Shown here: in pieces, positions 1 through 11,425 of the stretch
Position numbering within the stretch: the first letter of the stretch is position 1
How the letters are laid out: every line of letters starts with the position of its first letter
DNA from: Symbiotaphrina buchneri
Taxonomy: Eukaryota; Ascomycota; Symbiotaphrinales; Symbiotaphrinaceae
Assembly: GCA_001599915.1 (NCBI GenBank)
Contig: BCIG01000026.1
Coordinates: forward strand, 372,001-436,000
DNA length: 64,000 bases
Direction: 5' to 3'
The notes under the pieces: generated by a model
The model's input: only the letters and a program-made list of their open reading frames with translations
Databases searched by the model: none
What the model was told of the DNA's origin: nothing
Translations under genes and position numbers: made by a program

Positions 1-326
1 GCTATCTTCCGAGAATGGCATCAAGAGTGGCTCCGGCCATGGGTACATTACATACCACTTTCGCTCAAAGGCGACGACTGGCTGGAAAGTGTCAGGTACT
101 TTGCCGCTGAAGAAGAGGGGAAGAGACAAGCGCCGAGGATCGCTATGAAAGGGAGAGAATGGGCGGACCGAGTCTTGCGGAACGAAGATTTTGAGGTCTG
201 GTTCTTCCGGCTCTTGTTAGAGTATGTCGTTCATCATGTATCTGCGACGCTGTGATTTACTGACTGCCTGACAGGTATGGGAGGCTTGTTGACGACAACA
301 GGGATGCAATTGGGTTCGTTATATGA
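1..326 (+). CDS. GT90/CAP10-type glycosyltransferase, C-terminal end (5' partial)
   Basis: The last about 90 residues of a protein whose start lies outside the window. Exons are 1-221 and 275-326, separated by a 53-nt GTATGT...ACAG intron. The reading frame is open from base 1 and gives FREWHQEWLRPWVHYIPLSL, then GREWADRVLRNEDFEVWFFR, then LLLEYGRLVDDNRD, which is the typical end of the CAP10 domain (glycosyltransferase family 90, related to Cryptococcus Cap10 and animal POGLUT/Rumi xylosyl/glucosyltransferases). These enzymes usually act in the secretory pathway as type II membrane proteins, but that N-terminal region is not visible here. Family assignment is by motif recognition; acceptor substrate is unknown. 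The spliced frame ends at TGA 324-326. Confidence 0.8.
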
Positions 327-1221
327 CGGTTCTGGACTAAACAGTGGCTTTTGGTATAAAGGAGTCCCGGCTTGGTCATCCTCGAGGTCGTTGATACCCG
401 TTTGCGCCGGTGACATGTGCATGTAAATATCTAAGGTAGCTAGCTGTACAAAATGCCCGCAACCAATGGAGATTCTTTCCTAAGCCTGGTGAACATTGTC
501 GCCTGCGGAGGTTTGTCCTTGTCAGGACCTTATACAATTGCCTGGTGAGGATGGCACCAGACCTCGAAGATGGTGGGGACCCCTTACATTGCGTCAGAGG
601 AACGGCTAGAGACCGGCACGTGCATGTAGATCTCGGCCCCGCCTACAAAGAAGCAAGTCTGTGGAGTGGATCCGATCCAGAGATTCCAGACAGAATCTAA
701 GAACGAGGTGGGCAATTGGAGGGATTTCAATCGCAAGCAATTGAAGAAATTCTTTCTTTTTGGATGAAACTACGTCGCTGTTAGCTTCATAGGACGAAGC
801 AAGCTCTCTATAGCTTCATGATTTCGATTGTTGTTCTGACATTATTTGTTTTCCTTTAGAAAATATTGTGGTCTTACCGACATCATGCGACTGTATGAAT
901 ACCCGAGAAGAGGTGATCTTAACTGGAGTTGGTTAAGCAACTCACGCGGACCCCCAGCCAATCTTCCCCCGGTCGACTTGCCCTCTCCTTACCTAGACGA
1001 GCTTAACAAGGCGGGGAGACAGACAAGCAGCAAGCAAGGACTCGAAAGCTCTCCGAACAAACAACATCATAGGTCACTGGCTCTCCACCACCTGGAGCTT
1101 CCCCACCTGCCTCTTTTCTCTCACGTACCTACGCCACCCCTCTGCTTCACCTCCATTCCTGCTTCAATCGTGGAAGCAGCAAACGGCAGTCAAGCATTGG
1201 GAGGGTTCGCGGAAAACAACA
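327..1221. other. Spacer before glycogenin
   Basis: No supportable gene. The 128-residue open frame on the plus strand here (846-1232) has no recognisable domain and overlaps the glycogenin start in another frame. The last 200 bases are C-rich with many CT runs and probably hold the glycogenin promoter and leader. Confidence 0.6.
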
Positions 1222-3622
1222 ATGGGGTCTAATCGGGAAGATGTGTATTGCACAGTGAGTCCCGCCGGCTTGTTTGGCTTCCGGAAGAAGACATCTCGAC
1301 TCACAATCTCTAGCTTCTCATGACCAATAGCTATCTCCCAGGTCCGCCTGCACTTGGCAATCCCAAGTGACATCAATTGCTGACGGATATGCTTTCAGGT
1401 GCCCTTGTACTAGCGCGCTCATTGCGTGATGCCGGCACGAAGAAAAAACTGGCCGTCTTGGTCACAATGGACAGCTTGGAAGCATCTACCATATCAGAGC
1501 TCAGTGTAAGCCGAAACGGTCCTGGCGGTTTGCAAACCTTGAGCTTATGCACATGCAGACTGTATATGACTATGTAATACCTGTCGAGCGGATATTGAAC
1601 AAAGCACCCGCAAATCTCTACCTAATGAACCGCCCAGACCTCTCGTCTGCATTTACCAAGATTGCGTTATGGCGCATGCTGCAGTTCCGCAAGATCGTGT
1701 ATGTCGATGCGGATGTTGTTGCTCTACGTGCGCCCGACGAGCTTTTCGACGTTGAATCCAGCTTCGCTGCGGCACCGGACATTGGCTGGCCCGACTGTTT
1801 CAACAGTGGCGTTATGGTGCTTGAACCTGACATGGGAGACTATTATGCGTTGTTGGCCTTAGCACAAAGGGGCATAAGCTTTGATGGAGCCGATCAAGGC
1901 CTGTTGAACATGCATTTTACCCAGTGGGAGAGGATCAGTTTTCGATACAACGTTACACCCAGCGGGCATTACCAATATGTCCCGGCGTATAGGCATTTTC
2001 AGAGCAGCATAAGCCTGATCCATTTCATCGGTCAGGATAAACCATGGCTACAAGGACGAGATCCGAAACCTGGCCGGTCAGGCCCGTATGAGGAAATGGT
2101 TGGGCGTTGGTGGGCAGTATATGACCGCCATTACAGGGCTCCGGTGAGTTGTGGGAGTAAGTACACTCGGTCAAACGCTTACTGATGGCCATTCTAGCCC
2201 GCAACGGCACGGATATCAGGACAGGCGCCGTCGCGCACACTGACGGTGCACCAGTATGTCAGGGATGAAGCTGCTCAACCAGCGGACTACGGCTTTTCCA
2301 CGGCCCCGCCTCCTCCGCAGCCGGCTCCATTCGCACAGTCACAGGCTACTGTTGAGGTACCCGTAACGGAAGCAGCAGACCAAACGCAGAGTCTCGAGAC
2401 AGCCAATGTGCCACCTGTGGAAACGGAAGTAGAGCGACGGTTCTCGGCACCAATGATGGATTGGAACCCAGCAGTGTAGGTACCCATCCTGGAGTATAGG
2501 ACCTGGCTTACATTTCCAGCGCACCGCCACCAGCGCAGTCGAAACCGGAAGCCTCGAACTTCCCTCACGAGCAGTATTCAATGTCAGAGTCGCGGGACCT
2601 ATTCCGTCCGCCAGCAGCATATCCAGAACCGCCTAAGAACATGTGGTACGAAGTCCCGCCGAAAGCTCCAGCCGTGGAGAAACCGAAGCCTATATTCCCG
2701 TGGGAAGAGCGTCCTAGCCAGGCGACGCGTGTCTTCGCCGAGGACAAGCCTCCTTCTCGGGAGCCGCTTCCAGAACCATCACCGGAATCTGTACCCGAGC
2801 ATGAACCTGCCACCCCGACGACACCGACATTTGTCATCACACCAGCCGATCCGTGGCAGACCTACACAAGGACGAACGCGTGGGATGACGTGCCAGAAAT
2901 TGAAAAATACATCAATACGTTACAAACAAAACGCAAGGGCCGGACTCAAGTATTGCTGTCTGGAGCCACAGCAACACAAGACGTCACCTCGCCGGGCGTT
3001 ACCGACCAGCCTACAAGGGAAGGACGACGGCCTAGTTTTCGACTTACTGACTTCCCTACCGAGGTTGAACGGCCGAGTTTGCCAGTAACTCCAGCGCCGA
3101 GGCGTAGACCGAGCTTTTGGGGCGAGGAACGTGATGAAGCCGGCGAACTCCCTCCAGCAGAAGGCGTGCCGTCCCAACAAGATTGGGTAGGTCCATCTTG
3201 ACCCACACTGTTCTTGGTGTTAGCCTATAAGGACCACAATGCTGACAGAAGATTTGCAGGATCCTATGGCAAAACTGGAGGAATTGACCCGGCGCCAGTC
3301 AGAAATCCTGCCTAAAGTATTGTCCCCAACGGAAGAATCACCCACCAGGGAATTGCCAGCGCGCAAGATGCCAGAGTCAGCGGCACCAATTCCACCCCAC
3401 CGAGGTTCGGTCGATACGAGAGGTGTGCCATTTTCAGGAGCTGCAAGTCCACATGGTCTTGAGGGGACAGCAGCGGCACGGGCGACCGTTGTCAGCGAAA
3501 GTCCTGCAGCTGCTTCCGAAGCGCCCACCTTTCGAAATCCGAACTTTGGGGCGGGTGAAGTCGAGGCTAGATCAGAGCCAGGCATGGAAGACCAAGGCAT
3601 TTTGAGTCCCACAGCTGTGTAA
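1222..3622 (+). CDS. Glycogenin (self-glucosylating GT8 glycosyltransferase)
   Basis: Primes glycogen synthesis by adding glucose from UDP-glucose to its own tyrosine; cytosolic partner of glycogen synthase. Seven exons in phase: 1222-1254, 1314-1341, 1399-1505, 1559-2143, 2198-2475, 2520-3186, 3260-3622, giving 686 residues. The GT8 domain fills about residues 6-260: EDVYCT, then LLMTNSYLPG from the 28-nt second exon, the metal-binding DAD motif near residues 106-108 (IVYVDADVVA), ERGISF-like segment QRGISFDGADQGLLNMHF and HYQYVPAYRHF. The rest is a Pro/Glu/Ser-rich low-complexity tail typical of fungal glycogenins; TNAWDDVPEIEKYINTLQ in it may be the glycogen-synthase-binding segment (inference). 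The second exon is needed to restore the conserved YLPG; the donor after it is GTCCGC, which is unusual. No downstream glycogen gene is nearby. Confidence 0.9.
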
Positions 3623-4738
3623 AGAGGTAACCCATCATTCGACGACGGGCGGAATGGCTTGTACAGAAACATTAATGTCGCTCGAATAGTACATATGTTA
3701 TATTGTGTCATGCAATAGCGTCCTAGCATGTCTATCACTATCATTTTGCTTCATTTTTCGGATCAGATGTATACTGAGTCTTTTGATCTCGCACTAGCTT
3801 GGAGATTCTGCTTTTAAGATGTCGCTTCAGCGACTAAACCTGAATGCTGCTCATACCCTTCTGTATAAGGACGTTACTAACTCTGTCCCGCGAGAGCGGG
3901 CATCATAATTCTGAGGCTCATCATACTTATTGTTCCGTTTGAAAAGCACGCATTGCTTGTCCTGGTGTAGCTAGTCCGTTATTTTGTCGAAGTGTATGTA
4001 CGCAAAGTTGCAATAGAAGTAATAGATTCACGACACAAGAGAGAAAACGGTTGAACACCAGCAACCGTCTTGAGACGATCAAAAGATGACCCCTATGAAC
4101 GTGGGTAATTGTTATATTGATGGAGAAAATGTTGCGATCAGGCGTATTATTCACTCAGCCGAACGGTGAAAGGCTATCATGAAACACGCATGCACGCGTC
4201 CATGAGCCGGCCGACATGACCATCACACTATTTGTACTTCGGCTTTGAATCTTGCCGCAGGATAACGTCAGGGCAAGCATCTTCTTGTGAGAGCGATCGA
4301 GTTGCATTTTCAGGATCAAATCAAGGGCGACAGAAGCTTCGAGATTATCTCGCGAATCCGACCATAGAGATTATTAGGCGCCAGACGAGCGCCTGCTTGC
4401 CCGCAACGACCGTCACTACTGGGACGTGAAAGAAGATTACTGCTGAGCTGAAGGAGAGGTTCGCGCAGTCTTGCTTGTTCAGGACGGTTCACCAGTCAAC
4501 GTTTCATCCTTCTTCTTTATTCGCCGCAAAGACACATTGGAACCTGATCGATACCCTACCTGATTGATTCCTGGGGCGGTCGGCACGAGACCACCAGTCA
4601 AAAACCAAAAAAGACGTTCAGGCCTCTCCGGCTGCGTATGTAAGCTTCACACCAACCTTTCCGCCGAGACCTCGATGCCCACCTAGAGTTTAAGGTAGCC
4701 ACTCACGCCGCAGCCGTTTTAGAGCCTTTTCCTTCTAA
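3623..4738. other. Spacer between glycogenin and the TPR/J-domain gene
   Basis: Nothing gene-like seen. Short open frames (for example 4232-4429) have no recognisable motif. One small perfect hairpin-like pair, cccgc/gcggg, lies near 3887-3901, directly after the glycogenin 3' end. The last 200 bases are likely the leader of the next gene. Confidence 0.55.
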
Positions 4739-6915
4739 ATGCACCTCTTCAAATCCTCCAAGAAGAAACGATCCAACAGCAGAGACGAGAGCCCGCCCGC
4801 TCCACCCAGAACGAGATCGCCCACAAAGTCACCGACGAAATCCTCCACCAAGTCGAGGCCTTCCCCCGCCAATTCAAGCCGGGACAGACATTCCCAATCC
4901 GAATCCCCACACACCAGCAGAAGAGGCTCCCGGACTTCGACTTATCCCGCTCCTGGTCCGCACGATCCTGACACACATCCTCTCAATCTTCCGCATCACG
5001 AACTGCGCAGATTGTCTGCTCGGTCTATGATGAGCGATTCGTTTCCCTCGCCACACGAGGCCCAGGCCAATGGCGGAATGTCGAGCCCTACCCCGGAGGC
5101 ACAAGAAGCACCGGGTGCTTTCCCACAGACGAATGGCACCAATGGTGTAAATGGCGATGATAGCCCAGTGCCTCCACCACACAAGACGCCGGCAAGCCCA
5201 CCACCACAGTCACAGACAGAAGATGCCGAAGCATACAAGGCTGCGGGAAACAAGTTCTTCAAGGCCAAGCAGTGGGATAAGGCCATAGAGCAATACAGCA
5301 AAGGTACGCAGATTGGACAGCACGCCGTTGAGTGGATTGGGCTAATCTGTTGCGTGTAGCCATTGAAGCTGATCCCAAGTCGGCAACGTATCTTTCAAAC
5401 CGAGCGGCAACCTACATGTCTGCTGACCGATACCACGAGGCCCTCGAAGACGCCAAGGCAGCGGCTGAATTACAACCCAATGATGCTAAAATTCTCCATC
5501 GACTAGCCCGTATATACACAAGTTTGGGACGACCGGACGAAGCCTTGGAAGTCTATTCTCGCATTGACCCTCCTGCAGCAGCTAAAGATATGGCCCCGGC
5601 AGTGGCAATGCAACAACATATTAAGCAGGCTGAAGAGGCATTGAAGGAGGGTACAGGTGGCTCAATGGTACTACATGCACTAGATCAAGCGGAGAAAGGC
5701 TTGGGCAACCGGGTGGACAGGCCGCGGAAATGGAAGCTGATGCGAGGTGAAGCGTACTTGAAGATGGGGAATGTTAATGCTCTAGGGGACGCACAGAATG
5801 TGGCAATGTCACTGCTGCGGCAGAACAATAACGACCCGGAGGCATTGGTGCTACGGGGCCGGGCGCTGTATGCTCAAGGGGAGAATGAGAAGGCTATCCA
5901 GCATTTCAGACAGGCTATAAGTTGTGATCCCGACTACAGAGATGCAGTCAAATACCTGCGGATCGTGCAGAAGTTAGACAAGATGAAGGAGGAGGGCAAC
6001 CGGGCTTTCAAAGCAGGCAGATATCAGCAAGCAGTGGATCTGTACACGCAAGCATTGGAGATCGATCCGTCCAACAAGGGTACCAATTCCAAGATCCTTC
6101 AAAACAGAGCCATGGCATCCATCAAGGTAGGGATCCCTCGGGTACAGTCAACGAAGCTTGGGTACTGACAAGTCCTCAACAGCTCAAGGATTTCAAATCG
6201 GCAATTGCGGACTGTACACGAGCCTTAGAGCTTGACCCGACATACCTCAAAGCACGGAAAACGAAAGCCAAGGCGACCGGTGAGGCCGGTGACTGGGAGG
6301 AGGCCGTACGGGAATACAAGGCTATTCAGGAACAGAACCCGTCCGAACCTAACATACAAAAAGATATACGTAATGCCGAGCTTGAGTTGAAGAAGAGCAA
6401 ACGGAAAGATTACTACAAAATCCTTGGAGTGGATAAGGATGCAGGCGACACCGACATCAAGAAAGCGTACCGCAAGTTGGCTATCGTCCATCATCCCGAC
6501 AAGAATCCGGATGACCCCGAAGCAGCCGAGAGGTTCAAGGACGTTGGTGAGGCTTACGAGACGCTTAGTGATCCTGAGTAAGTTTGTCCTTTACCTACCT
6601 TTAGCATCGTTCGGAAGACTGATCTCCTGGCTTAGGAAACGGCAACGATACGACAGCGGCGAAGACCTCATCGATCCGTCCGAAATGTTCGGCGGTGGCA
6701 TGGGAGGGTTCGGTGGTGGCATGGGCGGTGGTGGTGGCGGTGTGCGAATCGATCCGGAGATGCTGTTCAACATGATGAACGGAGGCGGAGGTATGGGTGG
6801 AGGCGGGGGCGGCTTCAGCTTCTCTACCGGTGGTGGCGGCCACCCATTTGGTGCTGGTGGCATGCCTGGCGGCAGCCGTCGACAGGGAGGCTACGGCGGC
6901 GGATTTCCATTCTAG
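4739..6915 (+). CDS. TPR and J-domain co-chaperone (DNAJC7/TPR2-like)
   Basis: Hsp40-type co-chaperone expected to link Hsp70 and Hsp90 through TPR repeats. Exons 4739-5303, 5360-6126, 6183-6577, 6636-6915 join in phase to 668 residues. The first about 165 residues are basic and Ser/Pro-rich with repeated SPTK-like units, probably disordered. TPR repeats follow, starting at [20 protein letters not shown] and continuing through [20 protein letters not shown]. The J-domain is at about 518-580 ([10 protein letters not shown]), with the HPD motif at about 548-550 needed to stimulate Hsp70 ATPase. The end is a Gly/Phe/Met-rich tail ending GGGFPF. This order (several TPRs, then J, then a G/F-rich tail) matches DNAJC7 and its fungal orthologues. 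The three introns begin GTACGC, GTAGGG and GTAAGT. Confidence 0.92.
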
Positions 6916-7356
6916 TGGAGCAGAGGGAGCAACATTCTTCACACCTTGAGAGTGGACAGGCAAGCGGCAAGGCGATGCACAGGCGATGCAAGCCTTGTAG
7001 AAGCAATCGGACTTGGGAACAGTGGTTTGCGATGCCTTGGATGCGGTCAGTGAGCCTTGTTGGCATGCCTGCTTGCGCGACGAATGATTGGCGGATCGGA
7101 GTCATGCTGTGATTGCATAGTCAAAGCTGGACGACCTGTACGGCACCCACCGTCCGGCTTGTTTTTTGTTTGCATTCTGCGGCAGGGGCTGGCATTGTGT
7201 CGGTTGGGATGGGATCTGCGCCATATGAAGAGCCGCATTGTTCGTTTCCATAGATGGAGTTATGTGGGATAACATAGAAATCTAAATTGTTCAGTCCGAG
7301 GTACGCGAAGTGGTTTGCATTGGGGATAGGTGGTCCAATCGCGCCTACTTTGGTAA

Positions 7357-7367
7357 GATAAGATAAG
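7357..7367 (+). promoter_or_regulatory. Paired GATA-factor site
   Basis: Two overlapping GATAA cores in direct orientation (gataagataag). Paired HGATAR sites are the classical target of fungal GATA regulators such as AreA. Distance to the next gene start is 1.4 kb, so function is only a possibility. Confidence 0.3.
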
Positions 7368-8121
7368 GAGACAGGCGCACAATTTGTATCTGGCTGCTTT
7401 GGATGGAAACGATCTTTCATTGCTGGCTTGGGCTTTGCAGGGATCGGAGGGACGGCAACAAGCGATATGGCCCCTTTGGGATGAGGTGGTCCGTACGCGT
7501 ATGGTAAGCTGCCGTCATGATCCATCCCATGGCAAACGGCCCGTTTCCAGCAACGGTGCAAGCAAGAAATCACCCTTTGGGCAAAGTTCTCGAGCCGGTC
7601 GGCTGGCTGCAATCACACTGCCGCCGCCGCGGACAAGTCGCATCGCGCTGTCCCATTTTGTGAAGGGTATTTAGGAAGGTCACGACAGTTGGTTGGAGAT
7701 AAGACGCCTGTAGGCAATTTGATCCGCCATTCTGTCGCGGATGCCTTTCTCCGTAAGGTAGCTACAGGGGATGACGGGAAGAGGGAGTATCTGCAGCGAA
7801 TCCTGGACCAGTAGGCATGGCCTGGCCCCTGCAGACTGACAGACCTGTCAGCGTGCGTGCCCGTAGGCGCGGGTGAGCGGGAGAGCGGGATTGGTGGTGG
7901 CCGACTCCCAGGTTGTTCCAGTAGTGGGTCAGTCGCGTGGAGGCCGTTGGTTGCGCTGCTGGTGTCGTTTATGTGGGAACGCGTCAAGGCATTGGAAATA
8001 GGGAAGGGAATAGGGAGGGAAGGGGCAAACAGAGCGCACATGTTGCTGAAGCGGAGCAGCATTCCACGGCATCGCATTGACATTTTTGGCATTCCCAATG
8101 TGCTTAATTGACAGTTTACGG

Positions 8122-8143
8122 GTGACATGGTGACATGGTGACA
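8122..8143 (+). repeat. Short tandem repeat, unit gtgacatg
   Basis: The 8-base unit gtgacatg occurs twice and is followed by a partial third copy (gtgaca). Intergenic, about 600 bases before the next start codon. Confidence 0.8.
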
Positions 8144-8741
8144 GGCCCACAGAACAGGGATGCGCGGCGCCGGGGAGCATTTCTTTTTTGCTGTCACTTC
8201 CCGCCAAGCTTAAAAGTTGTCGGAGGCAGGAGCGTTACCGGATTTCATTGGGCCTCGTGGCTCGTGCCTCCCTCCCGCGCTCGGTTGCGCTTCCTTGCTG
8301 GGAAAACTGTCAACATCATTTGCTCATTTCACGACTTTCGACTTCCGATGCCGTCGTCCCCTTCTCTGTGGTCCACTCCTCCTCCTCCTTCGGCCCTCCA
8401 CCAAGCAGAAACATCACAACGCAGCCCATTGTTGAACACCGTGTGCCTTTCGACAGACAGGTCTCCTTGGTCTTCTAACCAATACACCAATTTCGACTGA
8501 ACTTCCCAACGGCGAATCCCGACAAAGTAAACAAACAGTTTCTCACCGCCAACGCACAAAGCAAAGATCTCATTTGTCAGGACAACACCATCCCCATGCG
8601 ATGACGCGACCTCGACGCCATCCTCCTGTGCTCCTTGTGCGTGCTTTTGCTTTATAGTCCTCCCTTTTTGGGGGCTTGAGCCACCTGGACGAGATATCCG
8701 TATCAAGTGGTGCTAGGTCGTAGCGACAAGGCTACCCGATC

Positions 8742-10523
8742 ATGGACCCTCCGCCTCCACCACCTCCTCATGGGCACCAGTCAGGCCAGAGATCGTCGGG
8801 CCTGCCTCCGGGCAATTACGATATCTTCGTCATACCTCCAGACTCCGCCGGCAGCGGCTTCCTCTACCTACCTTCTCTTCGCCCCAACCGGAACAGCTTT
8901 CTCGCCGGCGCGGCATGTATGCTTGTGGTGGTTATGGTATGCCAAATCGTGCTACCCGTCTTGAAGAACTGGTTTGCCACTGTAGTGGCAACAGGTGGGA
9001 TGGGATTCTTGGTGGCGATGGCGGTCGTGGGTGTTGCTTCTTGGGCGGTGGGGAGAACGCAAGTTGAGGGAAACACTGCGGGATCAGGTCCAGGCACAGG
9101 TCCAGGTCCAAGCCACGGGCCGACTGGCGACGCCGGCACTGCTGGCCCTCCTCCACCACATGCTGAACCTGCCGGAGGAACGGGTGTCCCTCCCGGGGCC
9201 GGCGTGCCACCACAACCTGGGGCGAATGGTCCACCGCCGAGACCAAGACCAACGTGGCAGCGCACCAACGCTCAACAAGGTGGACCGGGTACAGCTCAGT
9301 CAAGCTGGGAGAGGGCCAGAGAGGAGACGAGAAAGAAGGAAGAGGAGCGAAAGGCAAAGGAGAAGAAGGAGGAGGAAGAGCGAAAAGCCAGGGAGGAACG
9401 CATGAGAGCGAGAGAAAAGGAAGCTAAAGAAAGGGAAGCCAGGGAGAAAGCTGCAAAGGAAAAAGAGACAAGGGAGAAGGATGCCAGGGAAAGAGAAGCA
9501 AGGCTTAGGAGGGATAAGGAGGCAGCGGCAAAATCTGCTACCCCAGCACCTTCCAGCCCACCGAAAAAAGAAACTCCAAGACCCGACTCTCCACGCAAGA
9601 ATCACCGACCGCCATCGGCAACCACCTATATCGAACCAGAGGAAGACATCTACTCCTACCGCCCTTACGACAAACCAAAACGGGCCACAAAACAACCATC
9701 ACACTCTTCAGTCTATTCCGAATCATCATATGCCGCCTCGGAATCCACTGCTCGCACCACACCGCCCCCTTCTCATCGTGGACCTTATTCGACGAAAGAT
9801 CCAGACAAGATCGTCATCAAGGCCGTCTACTCCTTCACCAATGCCCATCAGAAGGTGCCCACTGCGCAATTAGTCTCCGGTGTCGGTAGCGTTACCGACG
9901 GACTGATACTTCGAATCACCACTGAAGGACTCTTCATCGACGATGACGTCCGTGGCGTCCCCCAACGGGAGTGGGACGTCAAGGCTTGGACAATGAAATT
10001 GGTCGAGGTATGGTGCCCAACATTTCATGCTGCTCGTGAAGATACTGCTCCTTCAGCGTCTGCTTTTGACAACACCCCCAAGCGTCGGAGGGCTTCCTTC
10101 CTCGCCGGCCTCAGCTCTGGTAAAAACGGCAGGTCTCCAAAGGAGGCCACCGGCCGCGATGCCGACTTGATCTTGATGTCTCTTCTGCGCGTTTGCAAAT
10201 CATCTTGCTTCGATTCTGCACCCCCTGCTTCTGCCTCTGCGTCGTACAGTTCAGCTTCAGCGTCAACGTACTCAGTAAACACATCGTCTGACACTTCTTG
10301 CACAACAAAGTCTGGCGATTACAGAGGCCTCCACGTCTTACGCGCCTCCATCCGTGACCAGGAAGGCCGCCGCTACGTCTTCATTTTACAAGAAGAAGAG
10401 GGCTGGAAGGTTGCAGTCGGACTGCAGCGATTGAGACGAGGCACTCAGGTCCGCGCATTGGGGGTGAGTGGCCTGTCCGTCGTAGAGACAAGGGGTCTGC
10501 TGGACGGGTTGGGGTGGTTGTGA
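8742..10523 (+). CDS. Conserved protein with two membrane segments and a charged coiled coil, function unknown
   Basis: Single-exon gene, 593 residues. I do not recognise a named family. The first 10 residues carry a run of seven prolines. Two hydrophobic segments follow at about 52-74 and 79-104, with a short gap, suggesting a membrane hairpin. A Pro/Gly-rich linker leads to a strongly charged helix (about 185-265) built of KEEERKAKEKKEEEER-type repeats, likely a long coiled coil. Residues about 355-593 look folded: IVIKAVYSFTNAHQKVPTAQ, TDGLILRITTEGLFIDDD and EVWCPTFH, then RRYVFILQEEEGWKVAVGLQ. A low-complexity Ala/Ser stretch interrupts this part. The gene is well isolated. It might be an organelle-shaping or tethering protein by architecture, but this is a guess. 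Confidence 0.8.
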   Translation: MDPPPPPPPHGHQSGQRSSGLPPGNYDIFVIPPDSAGSGFLYLPSLRPNRNSFLAGAACMLVVVMVCQIVLPVLKNWFATVVATGGMGFLVAMAVVGVASWAVGRTQVEGNTAGSGPGTGPGPSHGPTGDAGTAGPPPPHAEPAGGTGVPPGAGVPPQPGANGPPPRPRPTWQRTNAQQGGPGTAQSSWERAREETRKKEEERKAKEKKEEEERKAREERMRAREKEAKEREAREKAAKEKETREKDAREREARLRRDKEAAAKSATPAPSSPPKKETPRPDSPRKNHRPPSATTYIEPEEDIYSYRPYDKPKRATKQPSHSSVYSESSYAASESTARTTPPPSHRGPYSTKDPDKIVIKAVYSFTNAHQKVPTAQLVSGVGSVTDGLILRITTEGLFIDDDVRGVPQREWDVKAWTMKLVEVWCPTFHAAREDTAPSASAFDNTPKRRRASFLAGLSSGKNGRSPKEATGRDADLILMSLLRVCKSSCFDSAPPASASASYSSASASTYSVNTSSDTSCTTKSGDYRGLHVLRASIRDQEGRRYVFILQEEEGWKVAVGLQRLRRGTQVRALGVSGLSVVETRGLLDGLGWL

Positions 10524-11425
10524 AGTCGACGGAGCAAGCGCGAGCTGGTGACGGGAACGCGAATGGTATTTATTCGGGCTGCAGACGGGACATAATCTGT
10601 TGACGTCTGCGGGTTCAACTGCTTCGTCCTTGCAGGTATGTACTGCTGGAATGTTTTTTGACACATTGGAATGCTGTCTATGCACCTTCACCTTCGGCTG
10701 GATGGTTTGCTTTTACCGTTTTCGGTAACAAGCTCTCACCTTGGCATTTATGTTACGTGGAACCCCCTTTTGATTTGCCATGCATAGCGCTGCATACAAG
10801 CGATAGTCGTTGCATTTGGTTCTTGTCGAAATATTGAGCCCGAATTCTGGGGCGTGGGGGTTCAGGATCTGCTGTCCTAGGCTGGACATCCAGATCTACA
10901 CAGACATTATGCGCGGTCGTCGGCTGACATTGTTTTGGTGTCAGTCGATGGATCAAGTCGGTCGTCTTCTTTTCTTCTGCTTCAGGCATCAGCGACAGGA
11001 GTTGGGATCAAGTTGTTTGCACATTGTTTAGCATCAGCATTGGATGCGCGAGAGAGTCGTTCGTTTTACGATCAAAAGATGGACATTGCGTCGTCTGTTG
11101 TGCGTTCAAAATGCGACATACCCCCTCAGTTGCGGTCAGATCTTCTTTCTTAGTGTAGAACAAATTCATGGGCAGTTGGACAATGCAATTAGCAGCACAT
11201 AGTGATGACCGCTTCGGTGTGAGAATGTCACATTAGACTTGTATTGCGTAGAAGAAAAGCTACCAGGCCTCCCTGAAACGGGGTATCATCAGCACAGTAG
11301 CTTACGAACCTGTACAGACTCCCATGCAATACTCGCAGGACCATCAACAAATCCAGCAATGTACAAGAAACAAAAGCGCCCTTCATGACCGGTCCATCCC
11401 ACTCTTTCCACGCCGTCGAGCAGAA
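10524..11425. other. Spacer between convergent genes
   Basis: Lies between the 3' ends of the two-TM protein gene (plus) and the SIP3-like gene (minus), so it should hold two 3' UTRs. No coding sequence supportable. AT content rises around 10640-10830, consistent with transcript ends. Confidence 0.55.

Larger units (their letters stand above)
6916..8741. other. 1.8-kb spacer upstream of the two-TM protein gene
   Basis: No supportable gene. Minus-strand open frames at 7121-7612 (163 residues) and 7613-8197 (194 residues) show no domain, no plausible splice partners and unusual composition. The spacer holds a paired GATA site and a short tandem repeat, listed separately. The final 400 bases are C/T-rich and look like a promoter and leader region for the gene starting at 8742. 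Confidence 0.55.

Noticed and set aside
846-1232. 128-residue frame before glycogenin
   Set aside because: Overlaps the glycogenin first exon in another frame and has no domain; it lies in a C-rich leader that favours chance open frames.
1377-1398. Extension of glycogenin exon 3 upstream (reads LLTDMLSG)
   Set aside because: Resembles the family by chance, but there is no AG acceptor in a usable position and the true YLPG motif comes from the microexon 1314-1341.
7613-8197. 194-residue minus-strand frame and its 163-residue neighbour at 7121-7612
   Set aside because: No recognisable motif, and they overlap what looks like the promoter region of the gene at 8742.
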